Source: Natrinema sp. SYSU A 869 (GTDB lineage: Archaea; Halobacteriota; Halobacteria; Halobacteriales; Natrialbaceae). From it: DNA of 64,000 nucleotides. The stretch is taken from positions 248,001-312,000 of the forward strand of contig NZ_CP082247.1 in assembly GCF_019879105.1 (NCBI RefSeq). The letters are read 5' to 3'. The notes beneath the pieces are model-generated. The model was not told where the DNA came from. It worked only from the letters and a program-made list of their open reading frames with translations, and did not search any database. Within the stretch, counting starts at the first letter, position 1; each line of letters begins with the position of its first letter. The translations under genes and the position numbers were made by a program. Positions 36,853 to 45,275 of the stretch are shown piece by piece.

Positions 36853-37752
36853 CTACGATCTCCTCGCCGTCGATTCACGAACTGTCAGGACGGGAGCCGG
36901 AGCCGTTCGAACGAGGTGCTCGGTGACGCTTCCCAGTACGTACCGATCGAAGCCCGTCCGTCCGTGGGTCCCGACGACGACAAGGTCGATGTCCTGCTCC
37001 TTGATATATGAGTGGATCGCCTCGTGGACCGACGACTCGTACGCGACCGTTTCGGCAGCCGGTTCGATGCCGTTGGTCTTCGCGACCGACGACGCGTCGT
37101 TGAGGATCTCCTCCGCGGCCGCCTCGAGCATCGCCGTCTTGATGTCAGAGCGGACGTCGACGCCGACGCTGACGACGTCGACGACCGTGAGGAGGTGAAG
37201 CGCCGCGCCAGTTATGTTAACGATGTCGACGCTCATTTCGAGCGCGTCTCTGGCACACTCACTTCCGTCGCTCGGGGTCAGCACGCGTCGGTACGGATAC
37301 GTGAACGAGATCTCAGCGCCCGGCCGAATAGTCAGCACGGGGTTGTCAGCGCGTCTAACGACTCGCTCGGTGGTACTGCCCAGCAGGAACCGCTCGAGTC
37401 CCTGGCGTCCGTGGGTCGGCATGACGGTGAGATCAATCTCGTGCGCCGCTGCGTAGTCGATAATCTCCCGATACGGCTTCCCTTTTCGGACCTCGGTGAC
37501 CGTCTCGACCCCGCGTTCCCCCGCGCGGTCGGCGGTGTCCTTCACGATTCGCTTGCCCTCCTGCTTGAGGGCGTCGCCGCCTATCTGAAACGGGCTATAC
37601 AGTGCCGTCTCCAGCGCGTTGAGGACGTGAACCGTCGACCCGTGTTCGGTGGCAATATCGAGGACGTGATCGAGCGCGACGGCTGCCCCCTGACTGCCGT
37701 CGGTGGGAAAGAGGAGGTGATCGAACGTCGCGTTCGTCTCGGAATCGGTCAT
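36853..37752 (-). CDS. Tandem universal stress protein
   Basis: 299 residues with two UspA domains. Domain 1 begins HLLFPTDGSQGAAVALDHVL with PTHGRQGLERFLLGSTTERV; domain 2 begins RVLTPSDGSECARDALEMSV with GTHGRTGFDRYVLGSVTEHL. Both nucleotide loops look complete. Same architecture as 27341, but clearly diverged. The spacer between it and the UbiB gene (about 200 bases) holds no gene. Confidence 0.92.
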   Translation of the reverse strand: MTDSETNATFDHLLFPTDGSQGAAVALDHVLDIATEHGSTVHVLNALETALYSPFQIGGDALKQEGKRIVKDTADRAGERGVETVTEVRKGKPYREIIDYAAAHEIDLTVMPTHGRQGLERFLLGSTTERVVRRADNPVLTIRPGAEISFTYPYRRVLTPSDGSECARDALEMSVDIVNITGAALHLLTVVDVVSVGVDVRSDIKTAMLEAAAEEILNDASSVAKTNGIEPAAETVAYESSVHEAIHSYIKEQDIDLVVVGTHGRTGFDRYVLGSVTEHLVRTAPAPVLTVRESTARRS

Positions 37753-38030
37753 TCTCAGACACCTCCTGTCCCATTCCGGAGAGTCTGTCCGATTCTCGCC
37801 CGTGACGGTCGTACTTCGGCCTCGCGGGGTTCCATGTGTGTCTGATACGTCGGAAACAGGGATAAACGGAAGGGGGCGCCTCGAAAAAGCGGAGCGACCG
37901 GTGAGCAGGTGTGTTCCGGATCCGGATCGAGTTCCGTCATCGATCGCAGGTGACCTCTTCGTGCGGTCGGAGCAATAATCCCCTCGTGCTCACGGAGCCT
38001 GTTCCGGACGCGCTGGACATCGGCGGGGAG

Positions 38031-39199
38031 TTATCTGGTTCTGTAGAGACGCCGAATCATCCCAGCGTCGGCGACTAGGTCGATTGCGATCCTCGGCCGA
38101 CCCGCGACGCGGCGCATCACTGTCGCGGGTCGGCGCGTGATGTCGTCGATTGTCAGACCGTCGAGCGCTTCCGCGACGGATGCCAACAGCTCGGGGTCTT
38201 CGTGTTCGATCCATACGCCGCGCATCAGTTGTGCGAGTCGGTACTCGGACTGCATCTGCACGGACAGTTTCCGCGGATACGCGGACTCGTTCCCGTTCGC
38301 GATGAGGTCGGCGAGAAGGTACGCCGATCTGATCCCCTGACAGATCCCTTCTCCCTGATATTGGTTGGCGATTCCGGCCGCGTCACCCACGAGAAACACG
38401 TTTTCCTCGGGGTGAGACACGTGGGCGGGATCGAGGCTCGGGCCTCTTGGAATGGTGGCGATGTTCACGTCCGCTCGGTCCGGAACCGGGAACGAATTTC
38501 GCTTGGCGGCGGCCTCGAGTGCGCTGTAGTAGTCGTCGGGTCGCCGGTCGCCCGCCCAGCCGATTCCGACGTTCGCGTGGCCGTCGGACTTCGGGAACGC
38601 CCAGGCGTAGCCGACGTACCCCTCGAAGAAGATGCGCGGCCAGTTCTTATACGCCGAAAAGTCGCCCTCGACCGTCGCGTTGAGGGCGACCATGTCACCC
38701 GTGTACGCTTGCGTCTCCCCATCGCTTTGAGCGTCAGGGACGGCTGCCCCGACGCGTCGACGACGTAATCGTGCGACTCAACGATCTCAGCGTACTCGTC
38801 GGACGAGACAGATCGGCCGGTCCGGAATTCGACGCCTCTGGCTTCGAGGGCTTCCGCCCACCGTCGCTCGACGACGTCTCGCTCACAGATGTATCCCGGC
38901 TCGCAGCTCACGTTCGACGTCGCCAATGGTCGCGCGTCGAGTGGTCGATTAGTACCGTCGTACACGCGGAGCTGGAACCCGTTGACGTCGTTGACGAACC
39001 CGTTTTCGGGCGTCTTTTCGAGCGGGATCAATGTCGTATCGTTTATCGCCTCGCCGCAGTCGACCCGTTTCTCGTCGTACTCCTGTCGCTCGTAGACGGT
39101 TACCTGGGAGAGATCCGCTCTTCGGGTCAATCCGGTCGCTGCCGCGAGCCCGGAGACGGAGCCACCGATTATCGCAGCCGTCAACTGAGTGTCGTCCAT
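38031..39199 (-). pseudogene. Geranylgeranyl-reductase-family flavoprotein, one frameshift
   Basis: Two minus-strand frames join near 38727. The first (from ATG 39199) has the FAD dinucleotide fold AIIGGSVSGLAAATGLTRRA, then EKRVDCGEAIN. The second has NWPRIFFEGYVGYAWAFPKS and GHANVGIGWAG, and ENVFLVGDAAGIANQYQGEG, the second FAD motif. Total about 389 residues, a normal length. The shift is explained by loss of one G in a G-run. Members reduce double bonds of geranylgeranyl lipids, or act as related monooxygenases. It may be an intact gene with a sequencing error. Confidence 0.8.
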
Positions 39200-39440
39200 C
39201 GCTATGCTGTCCCTGACTAGTACCAAATCCGTCAATGGTAATGAGACTAGCCGATACACCACGAATTTGGGACACTCAGGGTTCGATAGTGATGTTTTTC
39301 GTCGGTCTACTCCCTCGAGGGCCGACCAGTTCGAGCCGCCGTCGACGCCGCGGCTCGTCAGCGACCGACGCTCCGTCGCCGCGAGGTGTCGGCAGCGGAA
39401 TCTAGGAATGTTTTCGTAGTAATTACAATACTATACACAA

Positions 39441-39653
39441 ATGATACTGCATATCGATCCCGCCCAAACCGATCCGGATGACATCGGCGCGAAACAGACG
39501 ACGCTCGAGATGGACCACGAGGACGCGATCGAACACGTTCGCGAGGTGTTCACCGACGCTCGTCAGGAGACTCTGTCAGCAAGACGACCTCGAGAGCGGT
39601 TCGAGGAGAGTGAGAGTAAGAGTGAGAGTGAGTATCGGCTGTTGGATGATTAG
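39441..39653 (+). CDS. Small uncharacterised protein
   Basis: 70 residues, no recognised family. The start MILHIDPAQTDPDDIGAKQT and helix LEMDHEDAIEHVREVFTDAR look coding, but the last 30 residues overlap the 3' end of the convergent HTH gene, so either that overlap or one of the two ends is wrong. Low support. Confidence 0.4.
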   Translation: MILHIDPAQTDPDDIGAKQTTLEMDHEDAIEHVREVFTDARQETLSARRPRERFEESESKSESEYRLLDD

Positions 39654-40056
39654 CTCTGGGGGGGATCTCGGTGTCGGCCTCGACGTGTTCGTACTTGTCC
39701 TCGAACTCCTGGATGAGTTGTCCCATCTTCGCGTACCAGTCGTTCAGCTTTCGCTGCATATCGTTCGCGATCTGGGTCGGGTCCGTCGGGTAGTAGACGT
39801 GATAGTAGCCGCCCTGATCGTAGTTGATTTGCTCTTTCTGGATGAAGCCGCTCTGGAGCAGTCGCTGAATCGATCGGTACGCGGTCGAGCGCTCGCGGTC
39901 GACCCGCTCGGCGACCTCATCGATCGTCAGCGCTTCCTCGCTCTCGACCATCACGCGGAAACAGTCCTTGTCGAGTTGCTTGAGCCCATGGATACACTCG
40001 AGTAGTCCTTCGCATTCCATATCCTGCTGCAGTTGTTCCGACATCGAATTAGGCAT
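39550..40056 (-). CDS. TrmB-like winged-helix regulator
   Basis: 168 residues. A central winged helix: CFRVMVESEEALTIDEVAER then VDRERSTAYRSIQRLLQSGF (recognition helix), followed by a wing with YYHVYYPTDPTQI. A helical tail (QRKLNDWYAKMGQLIQEFED) probably forms the dimer interface. The last 30 residues are of low complexity (HSHSYSHS) and overlap a plus-strand frame. Its upstream region at 40102-40114 has AATATTGTGCAAT, and very similar sites occur in the divergent sulfur promoter near 50.5-50.7 kb. I infer that it controls that locus and itself. Confidence 0.78.
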   Translation of the reverse strand: MPNSMSEQLQQDMECEGLLECIHGLKQLDKDCFRVMVESEEALTIDEVAERVDRERSTAYRSIQRLLQSGFIQKEQINYDQGGYYHVYYPTDPTQIANDMQRKLNDWYAKMGQLIQEFEDKYEHVEADTEIPPRANHPTADTHSHSYSHSPRTALEVVLLTESPDERR

Positions 40057-40101
40057 TGTACTATCTCAGGATAGGGACCGCGTCGGTATAAGGGTTGTGT
40101 G

Positions 40102-40114
40102 AATATTGTGCAAT
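40102..40114. promoter_or_regulatory. Operator-like inverted repeat upstream of the TrmB-like gene
   Basis: AATATTGTGCAAT contains ATTG-TG-CAAT, an inverted repeat. It lies 46-58 bases before the start at 40056. Its complement ATTGCACAATATT differs by one base from the site at 50622-50634. Confidence 0.5.
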
Positions 40115-40174
40115 GTCGATGAGCCGGTATTGGAACGGTGCGAGCGGCGTCGGTAGTGTCAGTCCGCGGACGCT

Positions 40175-40432
40175 GCAGACACGTTCGACGGCGCTCGTAT
40201 CGACGGACTCGTCCCCGGGAACCGTCTCCCGCTGATCGTCGGACCGTGGCCCGTCCTCGCCTGGAATCTCGCGGTGTTCGCCATCGGAATCGGCTTCTTC
40301 TATCAGGATCAGTCGTGGTCGGTGTTACTACACGGCCCAGGATTCTCTATCCTCCTCGCGCTCTAGGGCTACTATCTGTTCAAAATAATCGACCAGCGTT
40401 GGGCGAGGCACGCACGCACCTCGGCGACTTGA
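40175..40432 (+). pseudogene. Membrane protein fragment with in-frame TAG
   Basis: The frame reads RIDGLVPGNRLPLIVGPWPV, LAWNLAVFAIGIGFFYQDQS, and GFSILLAL, meets TAG at 40364-40366, and continues in frame with GYYLFKIIDQRW. Two hydrophobic segments are clear. The start is missing. I recognise no family; a nonsense-mutated small membrane protein is the simplest reading. Confidence 0.4.
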
Positions 40433-40632
40433 GCTCGATTTCCGGGTACGACCGGTTATGAAGCGCTGTACGCGCCGCTATCGGAAGGCTACGGTGACGA
40501 AAGCCGTTTAGGTGGCAGCCCGCGTTATTAGAACTCCTGCTATAGTAGCCACTGAAAGCCAATGCACACCCGATCACACGACAGCTGTGCGATCGGCATG
40601 TAAATCGTTTCAGTTGTTACTATAGTTGACCG

Positions 40633-41373
40633 GGCACTGTCTAGTCAACGATTCTGCACCTCCTCAACAGGCGTGCGGTTGTTGAGCGCCTGGTTTGGTC
40701 GCTGGAAATTATAGTAGTAGACGAAGGCGGCGAGCCAGCGCGCAGCGCTGGCTCTGCCGCCCATCCACGTCTGGTGAAATCGGTCGATCCGCATCGCAAG
40801 CGTCTGGAACCACTTTTCGATCAAGTTCCGGTCGACGTAGTCGAGGTGACCGCGTAGATCGCACCGCGCGAGCGCGGTCAAATAGCCCATCCCGTCCACG
40901 AGAAACGTCGTCTCCGAGAAGTCGTGTTTCTCGGCCAGCTGGCCGAGAAACTCGGCGGCTGGGTCCGTTCCTCGCCGTTCTAAGACGACCGCACCGAGCA
41001 GTAGCTTCGTCTCGACGTCGATTGCGGCGTACAGCCAGTGCTGCTCGGTGCCGATTTTCACTGCGGTTTCATCGACCGCGACCCGCGACGGCTCTGCCGT
41101 CGGCGGGTCTGGGACGGTTTCCGCAGTGCGGTGAACCCACTGCCACACCGCCTGATGTGACCGGATCACGCCGAACTGCTCCAGCGCGGCGGCTGTTTCA
41201 CGAAGCGAAATTCCCGTCGAGTGAAGCCGCACCGCGAGCGCCCTCAGAGCGCTCGCGGTGCTCTCGTCGTCCCAACACGCAAGCGGATTCGGCTCCAGAG
41301 AGACGGTAAACAGTTCTTGAGCGGCCATGGCATCCGTCTCTAAGAACTGTCCGCTCTTTGGCTAGACAGTGCC
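40633..41373 (-). mobile_element. IS6-family insertion sequence, copy 1
   Basis: 741 bp with inverted ends GGCACTGTCTAG / CTAGACAGTGCC. It is flanked by an exact 8-bp target duplication GTTGACCG (40625-40632 and 41374-41381), the size expected for IS6. One transposase gene occupies nearly all of it. It is identical in length and, by protein, in sequence to the copy at 55884-56624. Confidence 0.92.
40645..41328 (-). CDS. IS6-family DDE transposase
   Basis: 227 residues, intact. DDE residues: Asp in SRVAVDETAVKI (near 87), Asp in TTFLVDGMGYLTALA (near 144), Glu in RNLIEKWFQTLAMRI (near 170), and a C-terminal FVYYYNFQRPNQALNNRTP typical of the family. An N-terminal helix-turn-helix region precedes. 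Like the ISH3-like transposase, its nucleotide sequence contains perfect hairpins: 40732-40754 (10 bp, 3-base loop), 40863-40878 (6 bp), 40926-40951 (26-bp perfect palindrome), 41086-41102 (7 bp), and 41229-41261 (13 bp). Confidence 0.92.
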   Translation of the reverse strand: MAAQELFTVSLEPNPLACWDDESTASALRALAVRLHSTGISLRETAAALEQFGVIRSHQAVWQWVHRTAETVPDPPTAEPSRVAVDETAVKIGTEQHWLYAAIDVETKLLLGAVVLERRGTDPAAEFLGQLAEKHDFSETTFLVDGMGYLTALARCDLRGHLDYVDRNLIEKWFQTLAMRIDRFHQTWMGGRASAARWLAAFVYYYNFQRPNQALNNRTPVEEVQNR

Positions 41374-41757
41374 GTTGACCGTGATTCGTCGGCGAAGTCG
41401 GCTCAGACAGAAGCGCTTCGATCTACCGGAAGGAGTAGAAGCGTATCGAATCAATTGCCTGAGGTGTGATATCGAGATTCGCCGGCAGGGGACTGCTAAC
41501 TGCCGTGAAGACGCCACTCTGGATGACGGAATCCCGGCACGAACTGCACGGAAGTCGTTCTTGACCCATTGAATTCGATCCACCATTTCGCCTCGGGTGG
41601 GGAACGAGTTCCCGTAAGTTATGGACAGTGTTTTTCCCTTCGTTGGCGGTGAATCCGCCTACCAGGGAGGTACTGAGTTCGGAGACAGTCGACCTATCGA
41701 ACATTATCCGCTGAATAAGGAAAGCGAAGTAGGCGTATCACCATCTCGACGACAACG
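41374..41757. other. Spacer after IS copy 1
   Basis: About 385 bases before the halocyanin gene. A plus-strand frame (VEAYRINCLRCDIEIRRQGT, to 41572) starts at the IS end and may be the rest of a small gene hit by the insertion, but nothing recognisable supports this. Confidence 0.35.
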
Positions 41758-42468
41758 ATGAATGACCAGCTATCTCGACGGACTGTACTTGGCGTAACCA
41801 GCGGTGCAATCGCGACCGGGCTTGCTGGTTGTTTGACTGGGAACGACCAACAGGAGAATAACGACGGTCAAAACTCGGATGCCGCTGGCCAGACTGACGA
41901 GGAGGACGGTCACGATGATTCTCACGAGGAGGATGACCATGGAAGCCATACTGAGGATCTCAACGGCCCCTCGGCGGAAGCGGAGGTGGCGATGACCACT
42001 ACCGATTCAGGGGACCACTTCGAACCGCACGTCGTTTGGGTCGAGAGCGGAGGGAGCGTCAACTGGACTAACAAGAGCGGCAGTCACTCGACGACCGCCT
42101 ATCACCCGGAAAACGACGAACCGCAGCTCGTCCCCGACGAGACAGCCGCCTGGGACAGCGGCGTTCTTTCGGAACCGGAAGCGACTTTCGATCGCGCGTT
42201 CGAAACCGAGGGCGTTTACCATTACTACTGCACCCCCCACGAGACGGCTGGAATGATCGGGAGCATCATCGTCGGTCACCCTGACTTGGAGGCCCAACCC
42301 GCACTGGAGGAACCACCTTCGGAGAAATCCGATGCTGTTCGTGAAAAGCTTACAGGTCTGAATGAGACGGTGAGGGGCACACTCAACGGCGATAATACCG
42401 ATGATGACAATCACGCTGATAACGATAGCCACGCTAATGACGACGGCCACGACGATCACAATCACTGA
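41758..42468 (+). CDS. Halocyanin-like lipoprotein with His/Asp-rich tails
   Basis: 236 residues. The N-terminus has a twin-Arg signal (SRRTVLGVTSGAIATGLAGC) with a lipobox Cys at residue 25, so it is exported and lipid-anchored. Next comes an acidic His-rich linker (GHDDSHEEDDHGSH). The cupredoxin domain (about 70-175) has the type I copper ligands H110 (SGSHSTT), C158, H161 and M166 (YYCTPHETAGM). A second His-rich tail (NHADNDSHANDDGHDDHNH) closes the protein. Halocyanins carry electrons outside the membrane. Two metal-chelating tails are unusual and suggest extra copper binding or scavenging. Confidence 0.92.
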   Translation: MNDQLSRRTVLGVTSGAIATGLAGCLTGNDQQENNDGQNSDAAGQTDEEDGHDDSHEEDDHGSHTEDLNGPSAEAEVAMTTTDSGDHFEPHVVWVESGGSVNWTNKSGSHSTTAYHPENDEPQLVPDETAAWDSGVLSEPEATFDRAFETEGVYHYYCTPHETAGMIGSIIVGHPDLEAQPALEEPPSEKSDAVREKLTGLNETVRGTLNGDNTDDDNHADNDSHANDDGHDDHNH

Positions 42469-42576
42469 GGACAGCCTGAATCGGGTAGAAACGACTGGAA
42501 AGCTGAATCTGACGTTCACATCCAGCTAGAGCGAACTGCTACTTGGGACCCATCGGGTCAGTACGGTTCCAAAACC

Positions 42577-42918
42577 GTGACGTTCGGCGTCATGCTATTC
42601 ATCAGAAGTCTCTCGATGACGAGCAAAATGATCAGTCACACCTCCGACATCGAACTATTGCATACGCTCAGCGTGACGCTTCTCTTCGGAGGGGCGCTGG
42701 TGATAAGTGCGATAATTCTCTTTCTCGGAATGCGAACCATACGCGAGGAACAGTTATCTGCAGAAATTCTAGACTGGAACTTTTCTCAGACTAATCGGCT
42801 AAACGCACTACTTAGATCGGTAGTTCAAGAGAGACTGCAGACGGCCGAGACCTTCGTGCGGAATTCTCCCCGATGCTCGAGAACGGCCGTCGCAGGGGAC
42901 CGATCGATTCGGCGGTAG
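42577..42918 (+). CDS. Possible small membrane protein
   Basis: Up to 113 residues with one clear transmembrane helix (TLLFGGALVISAIILFLGM) followed by a soluble part that becomes unconvincing after about residue 80. The start is uncertain. No family is recognised. It lies between the halocyanin and SHOCT genes on the same strand, and a frameshift near the end is possible. Confidence 0.35.
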   Translation: MTFGVMLFIRSLSMTSKMISHTSDIELLHTLSVTLLFGGALVISAIILFLGMRTIREEQLSAEILDWNFSQTNRLNALLRSVVQERLQTAETFVRNSPRCSRTAVAGDRSIRR

Positions 42919-42991
42919 CTGACAGTTAGTCTGCTCCCAGTAAATGGTTCCCACCCCACTGTTCAATATCGAGGGGTCCGAATTATAGCGC

Positions 42992-43348
42992 ATGGCAACC
43001 GACGATTCTCTGGTTCGGACGCTGTTGATCGTTATCGCCGCGATCCTGCTCCTACCGGTTCTCATGATGGCGCTCGCGATTCCCATGATGGGCGTCTGGG
43101 GCGGGGGTCACATGTGGAACGGTGGGATGTGGGATGGCACCGGGGCCGCGTGGATGTGGCTCCTCATGTCGATTATTCCGTTACTGGTGATTCTTGGCCT
43201 CGGATATCTCCTGTACAGCGCGGTTCGCCAGTCCAGCGTGCAACGGACAGACCCCGCGCTCGAAGAACTGAGAGCTGCCTATGCCCGTGGTGACCTTACG
43301 GACGAGGAGTTCGAGGAGCGCCGTGAACGTTTGCGACGAGAGGAGTAG
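42992..43348 (+). CDS. SHOCT-domain membrane protein
   Basis: 118 residues. Two transmembrane helices (LLIVIAAILLLPVLMMALAI and WLLMSIIPLLVILGLGYLLY) flank a Met/Gly/Trp-rich loop (GGGHMWNGGMWDGTG). The C-terminal SHOCT motif reads ALEELRAAYARGDLTDEEFE. SHOCT domains are short helical oligomerisation or targeting units. The Met/His-rich loop beside a halocyanin gene suggests possible copper binding; that is inference. Confidence 0.85.
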   Translation: MATDDSLVRTLLIVIAAILLLPVLMMALAIPMMGVWGGGHMWNGGMWDGTGAAWMWLLMSIIPLLVILGLGYLLYSAVRQSSVQRTDPALEELRAAYARGDLTDEEFEERRERLRREE

Positions 43349-43523
43349 TGAGGGGATGGAAACGACTTGTGAACGATTCGTTCCTAGTCCGCTCGTCTCG
43401 AACGAGCCGAGAGTCGGTCGTCGATCTGCGATGAGATCGGTGAAAGGTCTGAACGGACCGACCACCTAGTATTGTTAGATATGTGCAAAACCATTAGTAT
43501 CGCGGAGTCCGTACCTGCGATCG

Positions 43524-43964
43524 ATGAGCGACACTGGCGACGGCGAACGGCAACGGATCCGCGAGCAGAAAAAACGGGAATTGCGCGAACGCCTCGAGAA
43601 CGGATCCGTCTCGGACACATCCGACGTCGGTGGACAGGCTAGCAGTCCGGACGAGCCAATCGATATCGAAGGGAGTGACCACTTCGACGAGGTCATCAAC
43701 GACCACGACGTCGTCCTCGTCGACTGTTATGCCGACTGGTGCGGCCCCTGTCAGATTCTCGAGCCGACGATTGAGACCCTCGCTGCGGAAACAGACGCTG
43801 CGGTAGCGACGGTCGACGTCGACCGCCACCAGCGACTCGCCCAACAGCTGGGCGCTCGTGGCGTCCCGACACTCGTCCTCTATGCCGACGGCGAACCAGT
43901 CGAGCGGATGGTCGGTGCCCAAGACTGCGCAACTCTCGAGAGGCTTGTCGAGCAATACGCGTAA
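43524..43964 (+). CDS. Thioredoxin
   Basis: 146 residues: a charged N-terminal extension of about 50 residues (KKRELRERLENG) followed by a thioredoxin fold. The active site is WCGPC (Cys73 and Cys76) within VDCYADWCGPCQILEP; the cis-Pro loop is ARGVPTLVLY. It reduces protein disulfides in the cytosol. No signal peptide is seen. It sits in a run with DUF1684 and DCC thiol-type proteins, forming a thiol-redox group next to the halocyanin. Confidence 0.93.
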   Translation: MSDTGDGERQRIREQKKRELRERLENGSVSDTSDVGGQASSPDEPIDIEGSDHFDEVINDHDVVLVDCYADWCGPCQILEPTIETLAAETDAAVATVDVDRHQRLAQQLGARGVPTLVLYADGEPVERMVGAQDCATLERLVEQYA

Positions 43965-44064
43965 CGAGTCGAATTCAGTAGTCACGCCGGTCGACGGCAC
44001 TCGGCCGCGACCGGGCTCCCCGTGAGGAACCGGCGGGACGACCACGACTAACATCGATTCAGCT

Positions 44065-44603
44065 ATGTCCACTGACTGGAGACGAGCGATCGAAACGCAA
44101 CGCGAGGAGAAAGACCAGTATTTCGGCGACAATCCGCACTCGCCGATCCCGGACGAGGACCGCGAGTCGTTCGACGGCTTCGAGTACTACCCGATCGATG
44201 AGACCTACTGGGTCGAACTCCCGCTGCACGAGTACGACGATCCCGAGCGGCTCACCGTCGGAACGAGTACGGACGGCGAGCAGGAGTACCTGCGTTGGGG
44301 AGAGTTCCGGTTCATCATCGACGGCGAGGATGTCGCGTTACAGGCCTACAAGTCGGATCCGGACGATGAACGGCTCTGGGTCCCATTCCAAGACGTAACC
44401 AGCGGCGATGAGACCTACGGGCCGGCCGATATATCGACCTCGAATACGACAGCCATCGGACGAGCGACGGGAACTGGATTCTCGACTTCAACGAGGCGTA
44501 CAACCCGACGTGTGCGTATTCCGCCCAATACGAGTGCCCGCTCCCGCCGCCAGAGAACTGGCTCGAGGTCCCGATCGAGGCCGGAGAGCGGGCGTATCGA
44601 TGA
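44065..44603 (+). pseudogene. DUF1684 protein with one frameshift
   Basis: The first frame carries WRRAIETQREEKDQYFGDNP and SPIPDEDRESFDGFEYYPID. Near 44418 (a G-run) the frame shifts, and GRYIDLEYDSHRTSDGNWIL, then LDFNEAYNPTCAYSAQYECP follow, the DUF1684 signature, with the end at 44603. Total about 178 residues, a normal length. It behaves as a single G deletion and may be a sequencing error. DUF1684 proteins have no assigned function. Confidence 0.8.
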
Positions 44604-44680
44604 TCTCCTCACCGCTCATGGGGGTTCGAACCGTGACTCCGGAAACCGACCACGTCCCGACCAGAAAATTCGATCCTGAG

Positions 44681-45027
44681 ATGACTGTGCCGACGCTCAT
44701 CTACGACGACGATTGCGGAGTCTGTACGCGCGCGCGGCGCGGTTTATCGATCGCCGCGCGGCCGTCGATATCGTCGGCTTCTCGGACCTGACTGCGGAGT
44801 TACGGGACCGCCTTCCCGAAGGGTACGAGCAGTGCGCTCACCTCGTCACCGAGGGGGCCGTCTATTCCTGTGGGGAGGCGATGGAACGCGCCTACGAACT
44901 CACTGGGTTGCCACCATCAGGCCTGTTACCGCTATTCCGGGAAATTCCCGGGTACGAGTTCGTTCGCGAGGGCGTTTATCGGATCGTCGCTGAGAATCGA
45001 CCGCTGATCAGCCGGCTGCTCCCGTAG
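44681..45027 (+). pseudogene. DCC-family (DUF393) thiol-disulfide protein with one frameshift
   Basis: TLIYDDDCGVCTRA contains the DxxCxxC motif. After a one-base shift in the CG-repeat near 44735 the reading continues RAARFIDRRAAVDIVGFSDL and ends REGVYRIVAENRPLISRLLP at 45027. About 115 residues, a normal length. The family is thioredoxin-like, and the second Cys pair is intact. It may be a functional gene if the shift is an error. ATG at 44681 fits the family start. Confidence 0.8.
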
Positions 45028-45275
45028 ATCGTCCTCGAGAGTGGGTATTGCGCGTCAGCCGAGGCCCGTGCGGACGTAATACCGAGTTTGGACTTCCGGG
45101 ACGAGTTCAGGGCCTCGAGCGTCCGGATGATGAGATCGGTCTCGAGTGGCGCCGTGAGATCGAAATCCAGCGCGAAGAGAGAAACAGTACCGCCGCCGAT
45201 CGAGGCCGGCGAGCGGGCGATGGCTGATCTCGCTCGAGAGAATTCAAGCGGTTTCAGTCGGCGCCGAATCAGCGG

